This document shows positions 27,847 through 37,314 of a stretch of DNA of 64,000 nucleotides, piece after piece. A model generated the notes under the pieces. It did no database searches, was not told the origin of the DNA, and saw nothing but the letters and a program-made list of their open reading frames with translations. Positions within the stretch are counted from its first letter, which is position 1, and every line of letters starts with the position of its first letter. Source of the stretch: Bacteroidales bacterium (GTDB lineage Bacteria > Bacteroidota > Bacteroidia > Bacteroidales > UBA932); assembly GCA_004552615.1 (NCBI GenBank), contig SFNZ01000001.1, positions 14,500-78,499 on the forward strand. The letters run 5' to 3'. Made by a program: the position numbers and the translations under genes.

Positions 27847-29247
27847 ATGAAAAGAACATTCTCAATAGGCGGTGTCCATCCCGCTGACAGCAAGATATCA
27901 AGAGGCTGCGCCATCGAGGTGCTTCCGACTCCGCCTGTGGTGTATATATCCGTGGCACAGCATATCGGGGCTCCTGCCAAACCGATTGTGGCCCCGGGTG
28001 ACAAAGTGAAGACAGGTCAGCCTGTCGCGGAACCGGGCGGATTCGTCTCGGCATATATCCATTCATCCGTTTCCGGAACTGTCAAGTCCATTGCCCCGCG
28101 CAAGGACCTTGCCGGCAACTGGCAGACCTGCATCGAGATTCAGGTCGAGGGTGACGAGTGGGCAGAGGGAATCGATACTTCCGACACTCTTATTACCGAT
28201 TTCACGGATGACAACAAGTTGATCATGGATAAGATCAGGCTCGGCGGAGTCGTAGGACTCGGCGGCGCCACGTTCCCTACCCATGTGAAGCTCGCCCCTC
28301 CTCCGGGAAAGAAATGCGAGATGCTCATCATCAACGGATGTGAGTGCGAGCCGTATCTGACTTCCGATTTCCGCACCTTGCTCGAGAAAGGAGAGCAGGT
28401 GGTGACCGGTGTGGCCATCATCAAGCAGGTGCTCGGAGTGGACAAGGCCACCATTGCCATAGAGGACAACAAGCCGGAGGCCATCAGCCATATCACTTCC
28501 GTCCTTGAGACACTCAGGAAAAAGTCCCCTAAATTCGAGGGAATTTCCGTGATGAGTCTCATGAAGAAATATCCGGAAGGCGGTGAAAAACAGCTTATTG
28601 ACGCTGTCATGGGACGCCAGGTTCCGTCCGGGGCCCTTCCTATCGACGTAGGTGCCGTGGTCCAGAACGTGGCCACTGCCCTCGCAGTCTATGACGCCGT
28701 CCAGAAGAACAAACCTATAGTGGACAATTCGGTGACCGTCACGGGAGACTGCCTCCCTATGGACCGCCAGCACAATTTCCTCGTAAGGGTGGGAACCCCG
28801 CTCTCATATATCATCGAGCATGCAGGCGGAATGCCTGAGAATGCCGTGAAGGTGATAAGCGGCGGCCCTATGATGGGAAAAGCCATAGCGAATCTCGATG
28901 CTGCCACACTCAAGGGCACATCTGCACTTCTGTTCCTTACTGCTGAGCAGACGAAGCGCCAGCCTGAGACGAACTGCATACGTTGCGGCAAATGCGCCCA
29001 GGCTTGTCCTATGGGACTCGAGCCGTTCCTGCTGCAGAAATATGCAAGGCTCGACAATGCAGAGGCATTGGAGGAAAACGCCGTGCAGGACTGCATCGAA
29101 TGCGGATGCTGCCTCTACAGCTGCCCTGCCTACATCCCGCTTCTTGACATCATCCGCCAGGGCAAGGTCAAGGTAATGGGAATCATCAGGGCACGTGCCG
29201 CAGCTGCCAAGGCCGCCGCTGAAGCTGCCAAGGCCGAGAAGAAATAA
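27847..29247 (+). CDS. rnfC: Rnf complex subunit C
   Basis: RnfC is the peripheral NADH-binding subunit that exchanges electrons with NAD+. The 466-residue protein has the N-terminal barrel-sandwich domain (TFSIGGVHPADSKIS), the Gly-rich nucleotide-binding region (VGLGGATFPTHVKL) with the INGCECEPYL block, and two C-terminal [4Fe-4S] motifs (CIRCGKCAQACPMGL and CIECGCCLYSCPAYI). It ends with an Ala/Lys tail. An AAGGAGGA Shine-Dalgarno at 27833-27840 precedes the ATG at 27847, which is unusual in this genome. Confidence 0.96.
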   Translation: MKRTFSIGGVHPADSKISRGCAIEVLPTPPVVYISVAQHIGAPAKPIVAPGDKVKTGQPVAEPGGFVSAYIHSSVSGTVKSIAPRKDLAGNWQTCIEIQVEGDEWAEGIDTSDTLITDFTDDNKLIMDKIRLGGVVGLGGATFPTHVKLAPPPGKKCEMLIINGCECEPYLTSDFRTLLEKGEQVVTGVAIIKQVLGVDKATIAIEDNKPEAISHITSVLETLRKKSPKFEGISVMSLMKKYPEGGEKQLIDAVMGRQVPSGALPIDVGAVVQNVATALAVYDAVQKNKPIVDNSVTVTGDCLPMDRQHNFLVRVGTPLSYIIEHAGGMPENAVKVISGGPMMGKAIANLDAATLKGTSALLFLTAEQTKRQPETNCIRCGKCAQACPMGLEPFLLQKYARLDNAEALEENAVQDCIECGCCLYSCPAYIPLLDIIRQGKVKVMGIIRARAAAAKAAAEAAKAEKK

Positions 29248-29273
29248 GTTGAACAATAAACCATTGAAATATA

Positions 29274-30257
29274 ATGAACAGTCTTTTGGTATCTCCGAAT
29301 CCGCATCTCCATGCAGCGGTCTCCACCAAGTCGCTTATGCGTGATGTGGTGATTGCATTGATGCCGGCGGTGATCGTGTCGGTCATCTTCTACGGACTCG
29401 GTGAAATCATCGTACTCGGCGTCAGCGTCATTTCCTGTGTGCTGCTCGAGTATCTGATTACTAAATATTTACTCAAGAAGAGCTGCACGGTAGGGGACTG
29501 GTCCGCCATAGTGACCGGAGTTCTTCTCGCGCTGAACCTGCCTTCCACGACACCATGGTGGGTGGTGTTCCTCGGTGCGCTGTTCGCAATCGCCGTCGCC
29601 AAGATGACGTTCGGCGGACTCGGACAGAACCTCTTCAACCCTGCAATTGCGGGACGTGTGTTCCTGCTCATTTCCTTCCCTGCCTACATGACCAACTGGC
29701 AGATTCCTGGCGGCCTCTTCGGTATCGACGCGGTTTCCGGAGCCACGCCTCTCGGTCTCATCAACGAGGGAATCATGTCAGGACAGGGCATTCAGGACAT
29801 CATGGCTGAGAACGGTTTCAGCTATGGGCAGATGCTTCTTGCCAATGTCGGCGGCTCCGTGGGAGAGATTTCAGCCCTGGCCCTGCTTGCCGGATTCGTA
29901 TATCTGCTTGTGCGCAAGGTCATCAGGCCGCACATCACCCTTTCCATCTGGGCTGCCGTTGCAGTGACCTCGCTCATCTTCTGGCTTGCCGATCCTTCCA
30001 GGTTCACAGACCCTGTATTCAACCTTCTCTCCGGAGGTATGATCCTGGGCTCATGCTTCATGGCGACCGACTATGTCACATCGCCTATGAGCGTCAAGGG
30101 AGGCATTGTATTTGGTATCGGCATCGGCTTCATCACGATGATGATCCGTTATTTCGGCTCATATCCTGAAGGAATGTCGTTCGCCATTCTCATCATGAAC
30201 TCGACGGTTCCGCTTATCAACAGGTGGTTCCATCAGAAAAAATACGGGAGGAAATAA
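29274..30257 (+). CDS. rnfD: Rnf complex subunit D
   Basis: RnfD is an integral membrane subunit with covalently bound FMN, lying on the ion translocation path. The 327-residue protein has about nine hydrophobic helices. The flavinylation motif is seen as VSGATPL, with the threonine as the expected attachment site. The N-terminus reads LLVSPNPHLHAAVSTKSLMRD, which is characteristic. Starts follow rnfC after 26 bases without a strong Shine-Dalgarno. An ApbE-type flavin transferase is needed but is not in this window. Confidence 0.95.
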   Translation: MNSLLVSPNPHLHAAVSTKSLMRDVVIALMPAVIVSVIFYGLGEIIVLGVSVISCVLLEYLITKYLLKKSCTVGDWSAIVTGVLLALNLPSTTPWWVVFLGALFAIAVAKMTFGGLGQNLFNPAIAGRVFLLISFPAYMTNWQIPGGLFGIDAVSGATPLGLINEGIMSGQGIQDIMAENGFSYGQMLLANVGGSVGEISALALLAGFVYLLVRKVIRPHITLSIWAAVAVTSLIFWLADPSRFTDPVFNLLSGGMILGSCFMATDYVTSPMSVKGGIVFGIGIGFITMMIRYFGSYPEGMSFAILIMNSTVPLINRWFHQKKYGRK

Positions 30258-30258
30258 C

Positions 30259-30843
30259 ATGGCTGCTGCTTCAAACCTCAAAAACATGGCACTCTGCCTT
30301 TTCGGCACCTGCCTTATATGTTCTGCAGTCCTTGCAGGAGTTTATGCCCTTACGGCTGCTCCTATCGCGGAAACCAATGCCGCCATCCTCAAGGCTTCCA
30401 TCTCCAAGGTTCTCCCTGAGGGCGGAGAGATTTCCGAAGCCCGTGAACTGGAAGTGGGCGGAATCAAGTCCGAGTACTATGAGTGCGTAAAGGACGGCGA
30501 GACCATCGCATTCGCGGTGAAATCCACCACAATCGGCTTCGGCGGCCCTCTCACCTTGATGGTGGGCGTGCTTCCGGGAGGCATAGTGTACAACACTTCA
30601 GTGCTTGCCCACTCGGAGACTCCGGGCCTCGGCGCCAAGTGTACCACTGACGAGAATTTCTACGGACAGTTCAGGAATTATGATGCAATGAACGGAAAGC
30701 TCACTGTCAGGAAAGACGGCGGCGACCTGGATGCCATCACGGCTTCCACCATCACTTCCAGGGCTTATGCACTTGCCGTGAAGAATGCAGTGAACGCTCT
30801 TGCGGGCGTTCCGATGCCTATTTCGGATTCACAGGCAGAATGA
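30259..30843 (+). CDS. rnfG: Rnf complex subunit G
   Basis: RnfG carries a covalent FMN exposed to the periplasm. The 194-residue protein has one N-terminal membrane helix (about 8-32) and an FMN-binding domain. The flavinylation sequence reads DAITASTITS, a variant of the usual SGAT motif in which the small residue before the final Ser-Thr is Ala. The start is one base after rnfD stops and is preceded by GGGAGG (30246-30251). Confidence 0.93.
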   Translation: MAAASNLKNMALCLFGTCLICSAVLAGVYALTAAPIAETNAAILKASISKVLPEGGEISEARELEVGGIKSEYYECVKDGETIAFAVKSTTIGFGGPLTLMVGVLPGGIVYNTSVLAHSETPGLGAKCTTDENFYGQFRNYDAMNGKLTVRKDGGDLDAITASTITSRAYALAVKNAVNALAGVPMPISDSQAE

Positions 30844-30857
30844 AGGAGGACAAAATC

Positions 30858-31442
30858 ATGACAAAATTACAGCTTATAACAAAGGGCCTCATCAAGGACA
30901 ATCCGACATTCGTCCTGCTCCTCGGAATGTGCCCTACCCTGGCCACCACCACATCGGCGGTCAACGGACTCAGTATGGGACTTGCCACCCTCTTCGTGCT
31001 CGTCCTTTCGAACATGGCCATATCAGCCATCGCCCCTGCGGTGCCGGACAAGGTCCATATCCCTGTATATATCGTGGTAATTGCCACTTTCGTGACAGTG
31101 CTCCAGTTCCTGATGCAGGCTTTCACCCCGGGAATTTATGCCACCCTCGGACTTTTCATCCCGCTTATCGTGGTGAACTGTATCGTCCTGGGACGAGCTG
31201 AAGCATTTGCCAACAAGAACGGCATCTTCGACTCCGCCCTCGACGGAATCGGTGTCGGCCTCGGATTCACCTGCTCCCTCACTGTCATCGGACTCGTAAG
31301 GGAGATTCTCGGAAGCGGTTCCGCATTCAGCTTCAAGTTCATTCCGGGTGACGGTATCCTCGCATTCGTGATGGCTCCGGGCGCCTTCCTGGTGCTGGGC
31401 TACCTGATGGTTCTGTTCAACAAGATTGCCAAGAAACAATAA
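30858..31442 (+). CDS. rnfE: Rnf complex subunit E
   Basis: RnfE is a six-helix membrane subunit that, with RnfA, forms the inverted-repeat core of the ion pump. I chose the ATG at 30858 (MTKLQLITKGLIKDNPTF, 194 residues), which has AAGGAGG eight bases upstream. An ATG at 30840 overlaps the rnfG stop and would add six residues, but it has no such site. Conserved blocks LGMCPTLATTTS and IPLIVVNCIVLGRAEAFA carry the cysteines thought to hold a shared iron-sulfur centre with RnfA. Confidence 0.95.
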   Translation: MTKLQLITKGLIKDNPTFVLLLGMCPTLATTTSAVNGLSMGLATLFVLVLSNMAISAIAPAVPDKVHIPVYIVVIATFVTVLQFLMQAFTPGIYATLGLFIPLIVVNCIVLGRAEAFANKNGIFDSALDGIGVGLGFTCSLTVIGLVREILGSGSAFSFKFIPGDGILAFVMAPGAFLVLGYLMVLFNKIAKKQ

Positions 31443-31448
31443 AGGATT

Positions 31449-32048
31449 ATGGAGATTTTACTTATCATAGTATCGGCGATATTCGTCAATAATATCGTCC
31501 TGGCGCAGTTCCTCGGCATCTGCCCGTTCCTCGGAGTGTCCAACAAACTCTCCACGGCCAGCGGAATGTCCGCAGCTGTCTGCTTCGTGATCACACTTGC
31601 GACGATAGTCACATATCTGCTCAACAACTTCCTGCTTGTCCCGCTCGGGCTTGAGTTCCTGCAGACAATATCCTTCATCCTGGTCATCGCCGCCCTCGTG
31701 CAGATGGTCGAGATAGTGCTCAAGAAAGTGAGCCCGTCCCTGTATCAGGCCCTCGGAATATTCCTCCCGCTCATCACTACGAACTGCGCCGTCCTCGGTG
31801 TGGCTATCACGGTGGTTACCAAGGAGTTCACATTCGGAGGCGAGGCCCACATGCTCAACCTCGGGGAGTCAGTCGTTTATGCTCTCGCCACATCCGTGGG
31901 CTACGGACTCGCAATGGTCCTGTTCTCCGGAATGCGTGAGCAGCTCGCCCTCAATGATGTGCCGAAAGCCTTCAAGGGAGTGCCTATCGCCCTCGTGACT
32001 GTCAGCATCCTCGCCATGGCCTTCATGGGATTTTCCGGGATTGTATAA
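31449..32048 (+). CDS. rnfA: Rnf complex subunit A
   Basis: The 199-residue, six-helix membrane protein is related to RnfE. Family blocks are [17 protein letters not shown] near the N-terminus and [18 protein letters not shown] in the middle; their cysteines match the pair expected to bind a [2Fe-2S] centre between RnfA and RnfE. It is the last gene of the rnf operon, six bases after rnfE. No clear terminator follows before the promoter of the next gene at 32092. Confidence 0.95.
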   Translation: MEILLIIVSAIFVNNIVLAQFLGICPFLGVSNKLSTASGMSAAVCFVITLATIVTYLLNNFLLVPLGLEFLQTISFILVIAALVQMVEIVLKKVSPSLYQALGIFLPLITTNCAVLGVAITVVTKEFTFGGEAHMLNLGESVVYALATSVGYGLAMVLFSGMREQLALNDVPKAFKGVPIALVTVSILAMAFMGFSGIV

Positions 32049-32091
32049 TAATTGTACCCCTTTGGGACATCGCAATACGGCAGATAATGCT

Positions 32092-32099
32092 TATATTTG
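32092..32099 (+). promoter_or_regulatory. predicted -7 box for outer-membrane protein gene
   Basis: TATATTTG exactly matches TAnnTTTG; transcription should start near 32105, leaving a leader of about 48 bases. No well-spaced -33 TTTG is seen. Confidence 0.5.
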
Positions 32100-32152
32100 T
32101 TCTTTGAGGTTGTGATATCCTCATAGATTGTTTAATTTAAATTTGGGCAATT

Positions 32153-32629
32153 ATGAAAAAGACGCTAATTATCATTGCGGCTGTCCTCGGTTTTGCAGTT
32201 GCTGCATCCGCACAGCCTAAGGCGATCGGAGGCCGTCTCGGCTATGGTATCGAGGCCAGTTACCAGCATTATCTCGGTGACCCTAACTTCCTGGAGATCA
32301 ATGCGGGAATCTGGGGTCTCAGCGACATCGGATTCAAGGCTACCGGTATCTATAATTTCGTGTTTGCACAGCCGGCATGGAGTCCCAGAGGCTTCTGGTC
32401 ATGGTATGCAGGTCCCGGAGTGACATTCGGAACTACGGCGTACAACGAGAAGAACGGCAAATTCTTCTTCGGACTGGTCGGACAGATCGGCCTCGAGTAC
32501 GAGTTCTGGTTCCCGCTGCAGCTCTCAGCTGATCTCCGTCCTACATTCGGATTCTGCGACAGCGAATTCTACAAGGACGGAATATCTTACGGATTCATTC
32601 CGACTATCAGCATCAGATATGCATTTTAA
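32153..32629 (+). CDS. small outer-membrane beta-barrel protein
   Basis: The 158-residue protein has a clear signal peptide (MKKTLIIIAAVLGFAVAASAQ) followed by eight amphipathic strands and a C-terminal Phe (SIRYAF), the usual signature of an OmpX/OmpW-sized outer-membrane barrel. Strand-like blocks such as YAGPGVTFGTTAY and LVGQIGLEYEFWF support this. The specific role is unknown. It is monocistronic: it has its own predicted promoter and a strong terminator 10 bases after its stop. Confidence 0.8.
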   Translation: MKKTLIIIAAVLGFAVAASAQPKAIGGRLGYGIEASYQHYLGDPNFLEINAGIWGLSDIGFKATGIYNFVFAQPAWSPRGFWSWYAGPGVTFGTTAYNEKNGKFFFGLVGQIGLEYEFWFPLQLSADLRPTFGFCDSEFYKDGISYGFIPTISIRYAF

Positions 32630-32639
32630 TTAACCTGAT

Positions 32640-32677
32640 AAAGAGGTGGCGGTGAGTGTATCCCGGCACCTCTTTTT
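32640..32677 (+). terminator. intrinsic terminator
   Basis: A 13-base stem with one mismatch (aaagaggtggcgg with ccggcacctcttt) is closed by a 10-base loop and followed by a T-run. It lies just after the outer-membrane protein gene and before the LytTR regulator gene. Confidence 0.8.
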
Positions 32678-32690
32678 AAAACCGTAATCT

Positions 32691-33413
32691 ATGATACGTT
32701 GCATAGCGATTGATGCGGAGCCTGCTGCACTGAAGCGGCTGGAGACATATATCACGCGGGTCCCGTTCCTTCAGCTTGTGGGCTCGTGCCGGGATGCCGT
32801 GTCCGCAAGAAAGTATATCGAGGAGAATATCGTGGATGCGGTGTTCATGGACATCAATCTTCCGGGAGAGAACGGAATAGAGCTTGCACGTTCCCTCGTC
32901 ACCCCTCCTATTCTGGTGCTCATCTCCGACAAGCCGGACTATGCCCTGGAGGGATATAAGCTCAACGCTGCTGACTATCTTCTCAAGCCTTATTCACAAG
33001 ACAGTTTCATAAAGGCTGCCGAGAAGGTGAGGCTGCAGTATATCCTGCGTTCCGGGGCCGTTTCGGTTTCAGGTGCAGACTATGATGACGCGATTTTCTT
33101 CAAGACGGACTACAAGGTGGTCCGGGTCAGCATTCCTTCGATAATATGCGTGGAGGGCATGAGCGAGTACCTCAAGATTCACACCGACTCACAGGACTCC
33201 CAGTATGTCATCCTGATGAGCATGAAGAAACTGGAGGACCGTCTTCCGTCCTCGTTCATGCGCATCCACAAGTCTTATATCATCAACCTCAAGAAAATCA
33301 ACGAGGTGTCCCGCAGCCGAGTGTCGCTTCAGAACGGGATGATTGTCCCGATTGGGGATATGTACAAGGAAGTGTTCCAGGCATATCTCGACAGCAAGTT
33401 CCTCGGGAAATAA
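32691..33413 (+). CDS. LytTR-family response regulator
   Basis: The 240-residue protein has a receiver domain (residues 1-118) and a LytTR DNA-binding domain (about 140-238, with MRIHKSYIINLKKI). The phosphoacceptor Asp is in VFMDINLPG and the switch Lys in LLKPYS. The acidic pocket near the N-terminus reads IDAEP instead of the usual DDEP, so one metal-binding acid is Ala. No histidine kinase gene is adjacent, making this an orphan. It starts 13 bases after a terminator, so its promoter is not obvious and may overlap the hairpin. Confidence 0.88.
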   Translation: MIRCIAIDAEPAALKRLETYITRVPFLQLVGSCRDAVSARKYIEENIVDAVFMDINLPGENGIELARSLVTPPILVLISDKPDYALEGYKLNAADYLLKPYSQDSFIKAAEKVRLQYILRSGAVSVSGADYDDAIFFKTDYKVVRVSIPSIICVEGMSEYLKIHTDSQDSQYVILMSMKKLEDRLPSSFMRIHKSYIINLKKINEVSRSRVSLQNGMIVPIGDMYKEVFQAYLDSKFLGK

Positions 33414-33427
33414 ATCGGCCGGGCCAG

Positions 33428-34999
33428 TTACAGCAAAGCCGCGAACAGCCTGATAATGCGTTGTACGATTTTCCTGTACAGCGGTCTTTTCATCCACTCT
33501 TCCAGGGTGACCTCCTTTGAGGCCTCCATGTCTTTCAGGAAAATGGCCTTGTTGACCTTGGCTGCAGTAATGTCATAGATATAGGCATTGAGTTCGTAGT
33601 CCAGGTTGAAACTGCGGAAATCCATGTTCGCAGAACCAATCTCGGACAGATAGTCGTCGCTGACAAATGTCTTGGAATGTATGAAACGGCCTTCCCGTTC
33701 GTAAATCTTCACCCCGGCTTTGAGACATTCCGTGAAATATGACCTGTTGGCAGGCCCCATGAAGAACAGGTCAGCCTTCTTCGGTACCATCACCCTTACA
33801 TCCACTCCGCTCAAAGCCGCTGACTGCAGGGCCTGGAGCATCGGCTCCGGAGGTACGAAATACGGCGTCTGGATATAGATATATTTCCTGGCGTGCTGGA
33901 CGGCCCATACGGCCCCCATGTGGATAATACCCCATCTTGACTCAGGCTCGTCAGGCACAATCTGGATCAGGATGTCATTCCCTTTCAGCTTGAAATTCAT
34001 GTCGAGACTGTGAATCGGGGCCTTTGCGAGAGCTTCCGCCATGCCGTTGCCTTCCATGTCATCCGCAGGATTATCTGCTTGGGATTCAGATATTTCCATG
34101 GAAGCGCATGAGGGGTCCGAAGTGGCGCACATAGGGAAATACTTTGAGAAATCCTCGTCGACTTCTCCGTCGGCCGTTATCCACGTGTTCAGGAAACTGT
34201 ATTGCAGGCCTGCCACGGCATTGCCTGTAATCCGCAGATGGGTGTCCCTCCACCTGACGAAATAGTCATCGCTGATGTTCATTCCGCCGGTATATCCGAT
34301 TTTTCCGTCTATCACCACTATCTTCCTGTGGTCGCGGTAGTTGAGCTGCGTGACGAGATTTACGAGCGGCCATCTCGGCTTGGTGAACTTCACCACTTCC
34401 ACCCCGGCATTCTTCATTTCGTTGTAGTACCTCGGACGGATTGCAATGTTGGCGATGTTTTCATGTATGAACCTCACCTTCACTCCTTCCCGGGCTTTCT
34501 GCATCAGCATTTCCTTGATCTGCTGGCTGCCCTTGTCCTGACGGAAATAGAAATATTCCATGTGGATATATTCCTTTGCATTCCTCAGGTCCTCTATGAG
34601 CAGGTCGAACTTCCGTCTTCCGGACGTGATGATTTCGAGACTGTTACCGTTCGTCACGCAAGTGGAGGCCTCTGTGGACAGAAGCTTTGCGAGAGTCTTG
34701 TATTCGCGTTTTACGAGATTGTCCGCTCCATGCCCGAACAGCAGTTCATGCACCTGTGCACCGGCCCTCGTCCCGAACACCTCAATGAATTTCCTGTGCT
34801 TCTTCTTGAAGAACCACGACTGCCTGAGGTTGATTCCCACCATAAGATAGAGAACGAGGCCGACAATCGGGAGCAGTGTGATGACCAGTATCCAGGCAAT
34901 CTTCTTGGAGGAGTCCCCGTCATCGAATATGATGACTATCACTGTCCCCAGAATCACAAGGGCCAGGAATAATGACAATATGACGGAGAATACCTGCAT
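33428..34999 (-). CDS. cls: cardiolipin synthase
   Basis: This phospholipase-D-superfamily enzyme joins two phosphatidylglycerols into cardiolipin and glycerol. The 523-residue protein has two N-terminal membrane helices (about 3-25 and 34-55) and two catalytic HKD motifs: HRKIVVIDG, followed by GYTGGMN, and HSKTFVSDD, followed by IGSANMD. Length and layout match the ClsA type. It ends 14 bases from the convergent LytTR gene and starts 20 bases after the glycerol facilitator gene stops, so it may be read together with the glycerol genes; glycerol phosphate supply links the two. Confidence 0.95.
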   Translation of the reverse strand: MQVFSVILSLFLALVILGTVIVIIFDDGDSSKKIAWILVITLLPIVGLVLYLMVGINLRQSWFFKKKHRKFIEVFGTRAGAQVHELLFGHGADNLVKREYKTLAKLLSTEASTCVTNGNSLEIITSGRRKFDLLIEDLRNAKEYIHMEYFYFRQDKGSQQIKEMLMQKAREGVKVRFIHENIANIAIRPRYYNEMKNAGVEVVKFTKPRWPLVNLVTQLNYRDHRKIVVIDGKIGYTGGMNISDDYFVRWRDTHLRITGNAVAGLQYSFLNTWITADGEVDEDFSKYFPMCATSDPSCASMEISESQADNPADDMEGNGMAEALAKAPIHSLDMNFKLKGNDILIQIVPDEPESRWGIIHMGAVWAVQHARKYIYIQTPYFVPPEPMLQALQSAALSGVDVRVMVPKKADLFFMGPANRSYFTECLKAGVKIYEREGRFIHSKTFVSDDYLSEIGSANMDFRSFNLDYELNAYIYDITAAKVNKAIFLKDMEASKEVTLEEWMKRPLYRKIVQRIIRLFAALL

Positions 35000-35019
35000 T
35001 GCAAGTCAATCCGTAAGTA

Positions 35020-35772
35020 TCAATATACAACCAGGAACAGCCCGGCTGCTGCAACTGCACCGAGAAGAGGTCCGGCCACCGGAACCCAGCTGTAGCCCCA
35101 TCCGCTGTCCCGCTTGCCTTCAATCGGCAATATGAAATGCGCGAATCTCGGACCGAGATCCCTGGCGGGATTCATCGCATATCCCGTAGTGCCTCCGAGG
35201 GACATGCCGAGAGCCATGATCAAATAGGTGACAGGGAATGCTCCCAGGCCACCCTCCGAAATCGTTGTGCCCATGATGTTCGCCGTGTTGCCGGACGTGC
35301 CAAGGGCGAGGATTATGAACACCAGAAGGCAGGTTGCGATGAACTCGCTGAGGAAATTGACACTCTTGTGCTCGATTGCCGGCATGGTGCAGAATGTTCC
35401 GAGCATTCCGTCAGGATTGCCGGAGGATGCCTTGTAATGGTCTGAATAGAAGATATATACGAGCAGGGCTCCGCAGAATCCGCCGAGCATCTGGGCTATG
35501 GCATAGGGCAGCAGGAATCCCCATTCGAATTTCCCGGCAGCCGCCAATCCGAGGCTTACTGCAGGATTGAGATGCGCCCCGGAATAAGGGCCTGCTATGA
35601 AGACGCCGCACATTACGGCGAATCCCCAGGCCATCGTGATCACTATCCAGCCGGCACCCTTGGCCTTGGATTTCTCAAGCGTGCAGGCGGCGCACACACC
35701 GTCTCCGAGGAGAATCATCACCATCGTGCCGATGAACTCGAACACGCATTTGTCGAAAAGTGTCAGTTCCAT
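35020..35772 (-). CDS. glpF: glycerol uptake facilitator
   Basis: This is a MIP-family channel of 250 residues with six membrane helices and two half-helices bearing NPA boxes (HLNPAVSLG and MNPARDLGPR). The Asp after the second NPA-type box, in PARD, marks the glycerol-permeable subgroup. It begins 15 bases after glpK stops, and the two act together: glycerol enters by diffusion and is trapped by phosphorylation. Confidence 0.95.
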   Translation of the reverse strand: MELTLFDKCVFEFIGTMVMILLGDGVCAACTLEKSKAKGAGWIVITMAWGFAVMCGVFIAGPYSGAHLNPAVSLGLAAAGKFEWGFLLPYAIAQMLGGFCGALLVYIFYSDHYKASSGNPDGMLGTFCTMPAIEHKSVNFLSEFIATCLLVFIILALGTSGNTANIMGTTISEGGLGAFPVTYLIMALGMSLGGTTGYAMNPARDLGPRFAHFILPIEGKRDSGWGYSWVPVAGPLLGAVAAAGLFLVVY

Positions 35773-35787
35773 ATTGCTGTTCAGATA

Positions 35788-37281
35788 TTATTCGTTCTTT
35801 CCCGAGAGGGCCCTTCCGATAGCGTCCCTCCAACCGTTCCTGAGATTCATGACCTTCTCGGCAGGGGCGAGCGGACTGAATTCGGTTTCGGCCGACCACT
35901 GCTGCTTGATCTCGTCGAGATCCTTCCAGTAGCCGGTGGCAAGACCTGCAAGGTAGCAGGCTCCCATGGCCGTCGTTTCAGTCACCTTCGGACGAATCAC
36001 CCTCGTGCCGAGGATATCGGCCTGGAACTGCATCATCAGGTTGTTCCTCGAAGCTCCACCGTCCACCTTGAGCTCGGCAAGCTTCACTCCGGCATCCTTC
36101 TCCATGGCATTGACTATGTCCATTGTCTGGAATGCAATGCCCTCCAATGCGGCCCTGGCGATATGTGCGGCCGTGGTCCCGCGTGTAAGTCCGTATATGC
36201 AGCCTTTCGCATACTGGTCCCAATAAGGGGCCCCGAGACCGGTGAGGGCCGGTACGAAATACACTCCTCCATTGTCAGGGACCGTCATTGCAAGTGCCTC
36301 TACCTCGGAGGATGACTTGATTATTCCCAGTCCGTCACGCAGCCACTGTACGACCGAACCGGCCACGAAAATGCTGCCTTCCAGGGCGTAGTTTACCTTG
36401 TCCCCAATCTTCCATGCCACGGTGGTCAGGAGGTTGTTCTCTGACAGGATTGGCTTCTCACCTGTGTTCATCAGGAGGAAACATCCTGTCCCGTAAGTGT
36501 TCTTGACAGATCCCGGGGTAGTGCACATCTGTCCGAAAAGTGCGGCCTGCTGGTCGCCTGCTATTCCGGCAATCGGAACCTCATGGGCGAATATCGTCGT
36601 CTTCGTGTACCCGTAGATCTCGCTGGATGAACGGACTTCCGGCATCATTGACTCAGGGATGCAGAACAGATTCAGCAGTTCCTTGTCCCAGCTGAGCGTA
36701 TGGATGTTGAAAAGCATTGTCCTCGAGGCGTTGCTGACATCGGTCACGTGGCATCCGCCTCTCGTAAGATTCCATATCAGCCATGTATCCACTGTGCCGA
36801 AACGCAGTTTTCCGGCCTCTGCCCTCTGCCTCGCGCCGGGCACGTTGTTCAGGATCCATCTTATCTTGGTGGCGCTGAAATATGCGTCTATAATCAGGCC
36901 GGTCTTTTCGCGGATGAATCCGGTAAGTCCCTGGTCCTTGAGCGAATCGCAGTACTCGGATGTCCTCCTGTCCTGCCAGACTATGGCGTTGTATACCGGT
37001 TCACCCGTCTCGGCGTCCCATACGATGGTGGTCTCGCGCTGGTTGGTGATGCCGATTCCGGCAATGTCCAGGCCGTTGATGCCCATCGATGTTATGGCCT
37101 CGGCCACCACGGAAGCCTCGGAGGACCAGATGTCCTTCGGGTCATGCTCCACCCAGCCCGGTTTCGGGAAATGCTGCGGGAATTCTTTCTGTGCAGATGC
37201 GCAGATACGTCCACCGTGGTCGAAGACAATCGCCCTGGAGGAACTGGTGCCCTGGTCAAGGGCGAGTATGTACTGCTCCAT
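35788..37281 (-). CDS. glpK: glycerol kinase
   Basis: GlpK phosphorylates glycerol to sn-glycerol 3-phosphate. The 497-residue FGGY-family enzyme starts [19 protein letters not shown] (phosphate-binding loop) and has the signature blocks [11 protein letters not shown] and [18 protein letters not shown], closing with the family motif around [16 protein letters not shown]. Length is normal. It lies 33 bases downstream of rpoN with no clear promoter or terminator between, so partial cotranscription with rpoN is possible. Confidence 0.97.
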   Translation of the reverse strand: MEQYILALDQGTSSSRAIVFDHGGRICASAQKEFPQHFPKPGWVEHDPKDIWSSEASVVAEAITSMGINGLDIAGIGITNQRETTIVWDAETGEPVYNAIVWQDRRTSEYCDSLKDQGLTGFIREKTGLIIDAYFSATKIRWILNNVPGARQRAEAGKLRFGTVDTWLIWNLTRGGCHVTDVSNASRTMLFNIHTLSWDKELLNLFCIPESMMPEVRSSSEIYGYTKTTIFAHEVPIAGIAGDQQAALFGQMCTTPGSVKNTYGTGCFLLMNTGEKPILSENNLLTTVAWKIGDKVNYALEGSIFVAGSVVQWLRDGLGIIKSSSEVEALAMTVPDNGGVYFVPALTGLGAPYWDQYAKGCIYGLTRGTTAAHIARAALEGIAFQTMDIVNAMEKDAGVKLAELKVDGGASRNNLMMQFQADILGTRVIRPKVTETTAMGACYLAGLATGYWKDLDEIKQQWSAETEFSPLAPAEKVMNLRNGWRDAIGRALSGKNE

Positions 37282-37314
37282 AATTATCGTGTTTTAATGT
37301 CATTAGTGTCTGTG

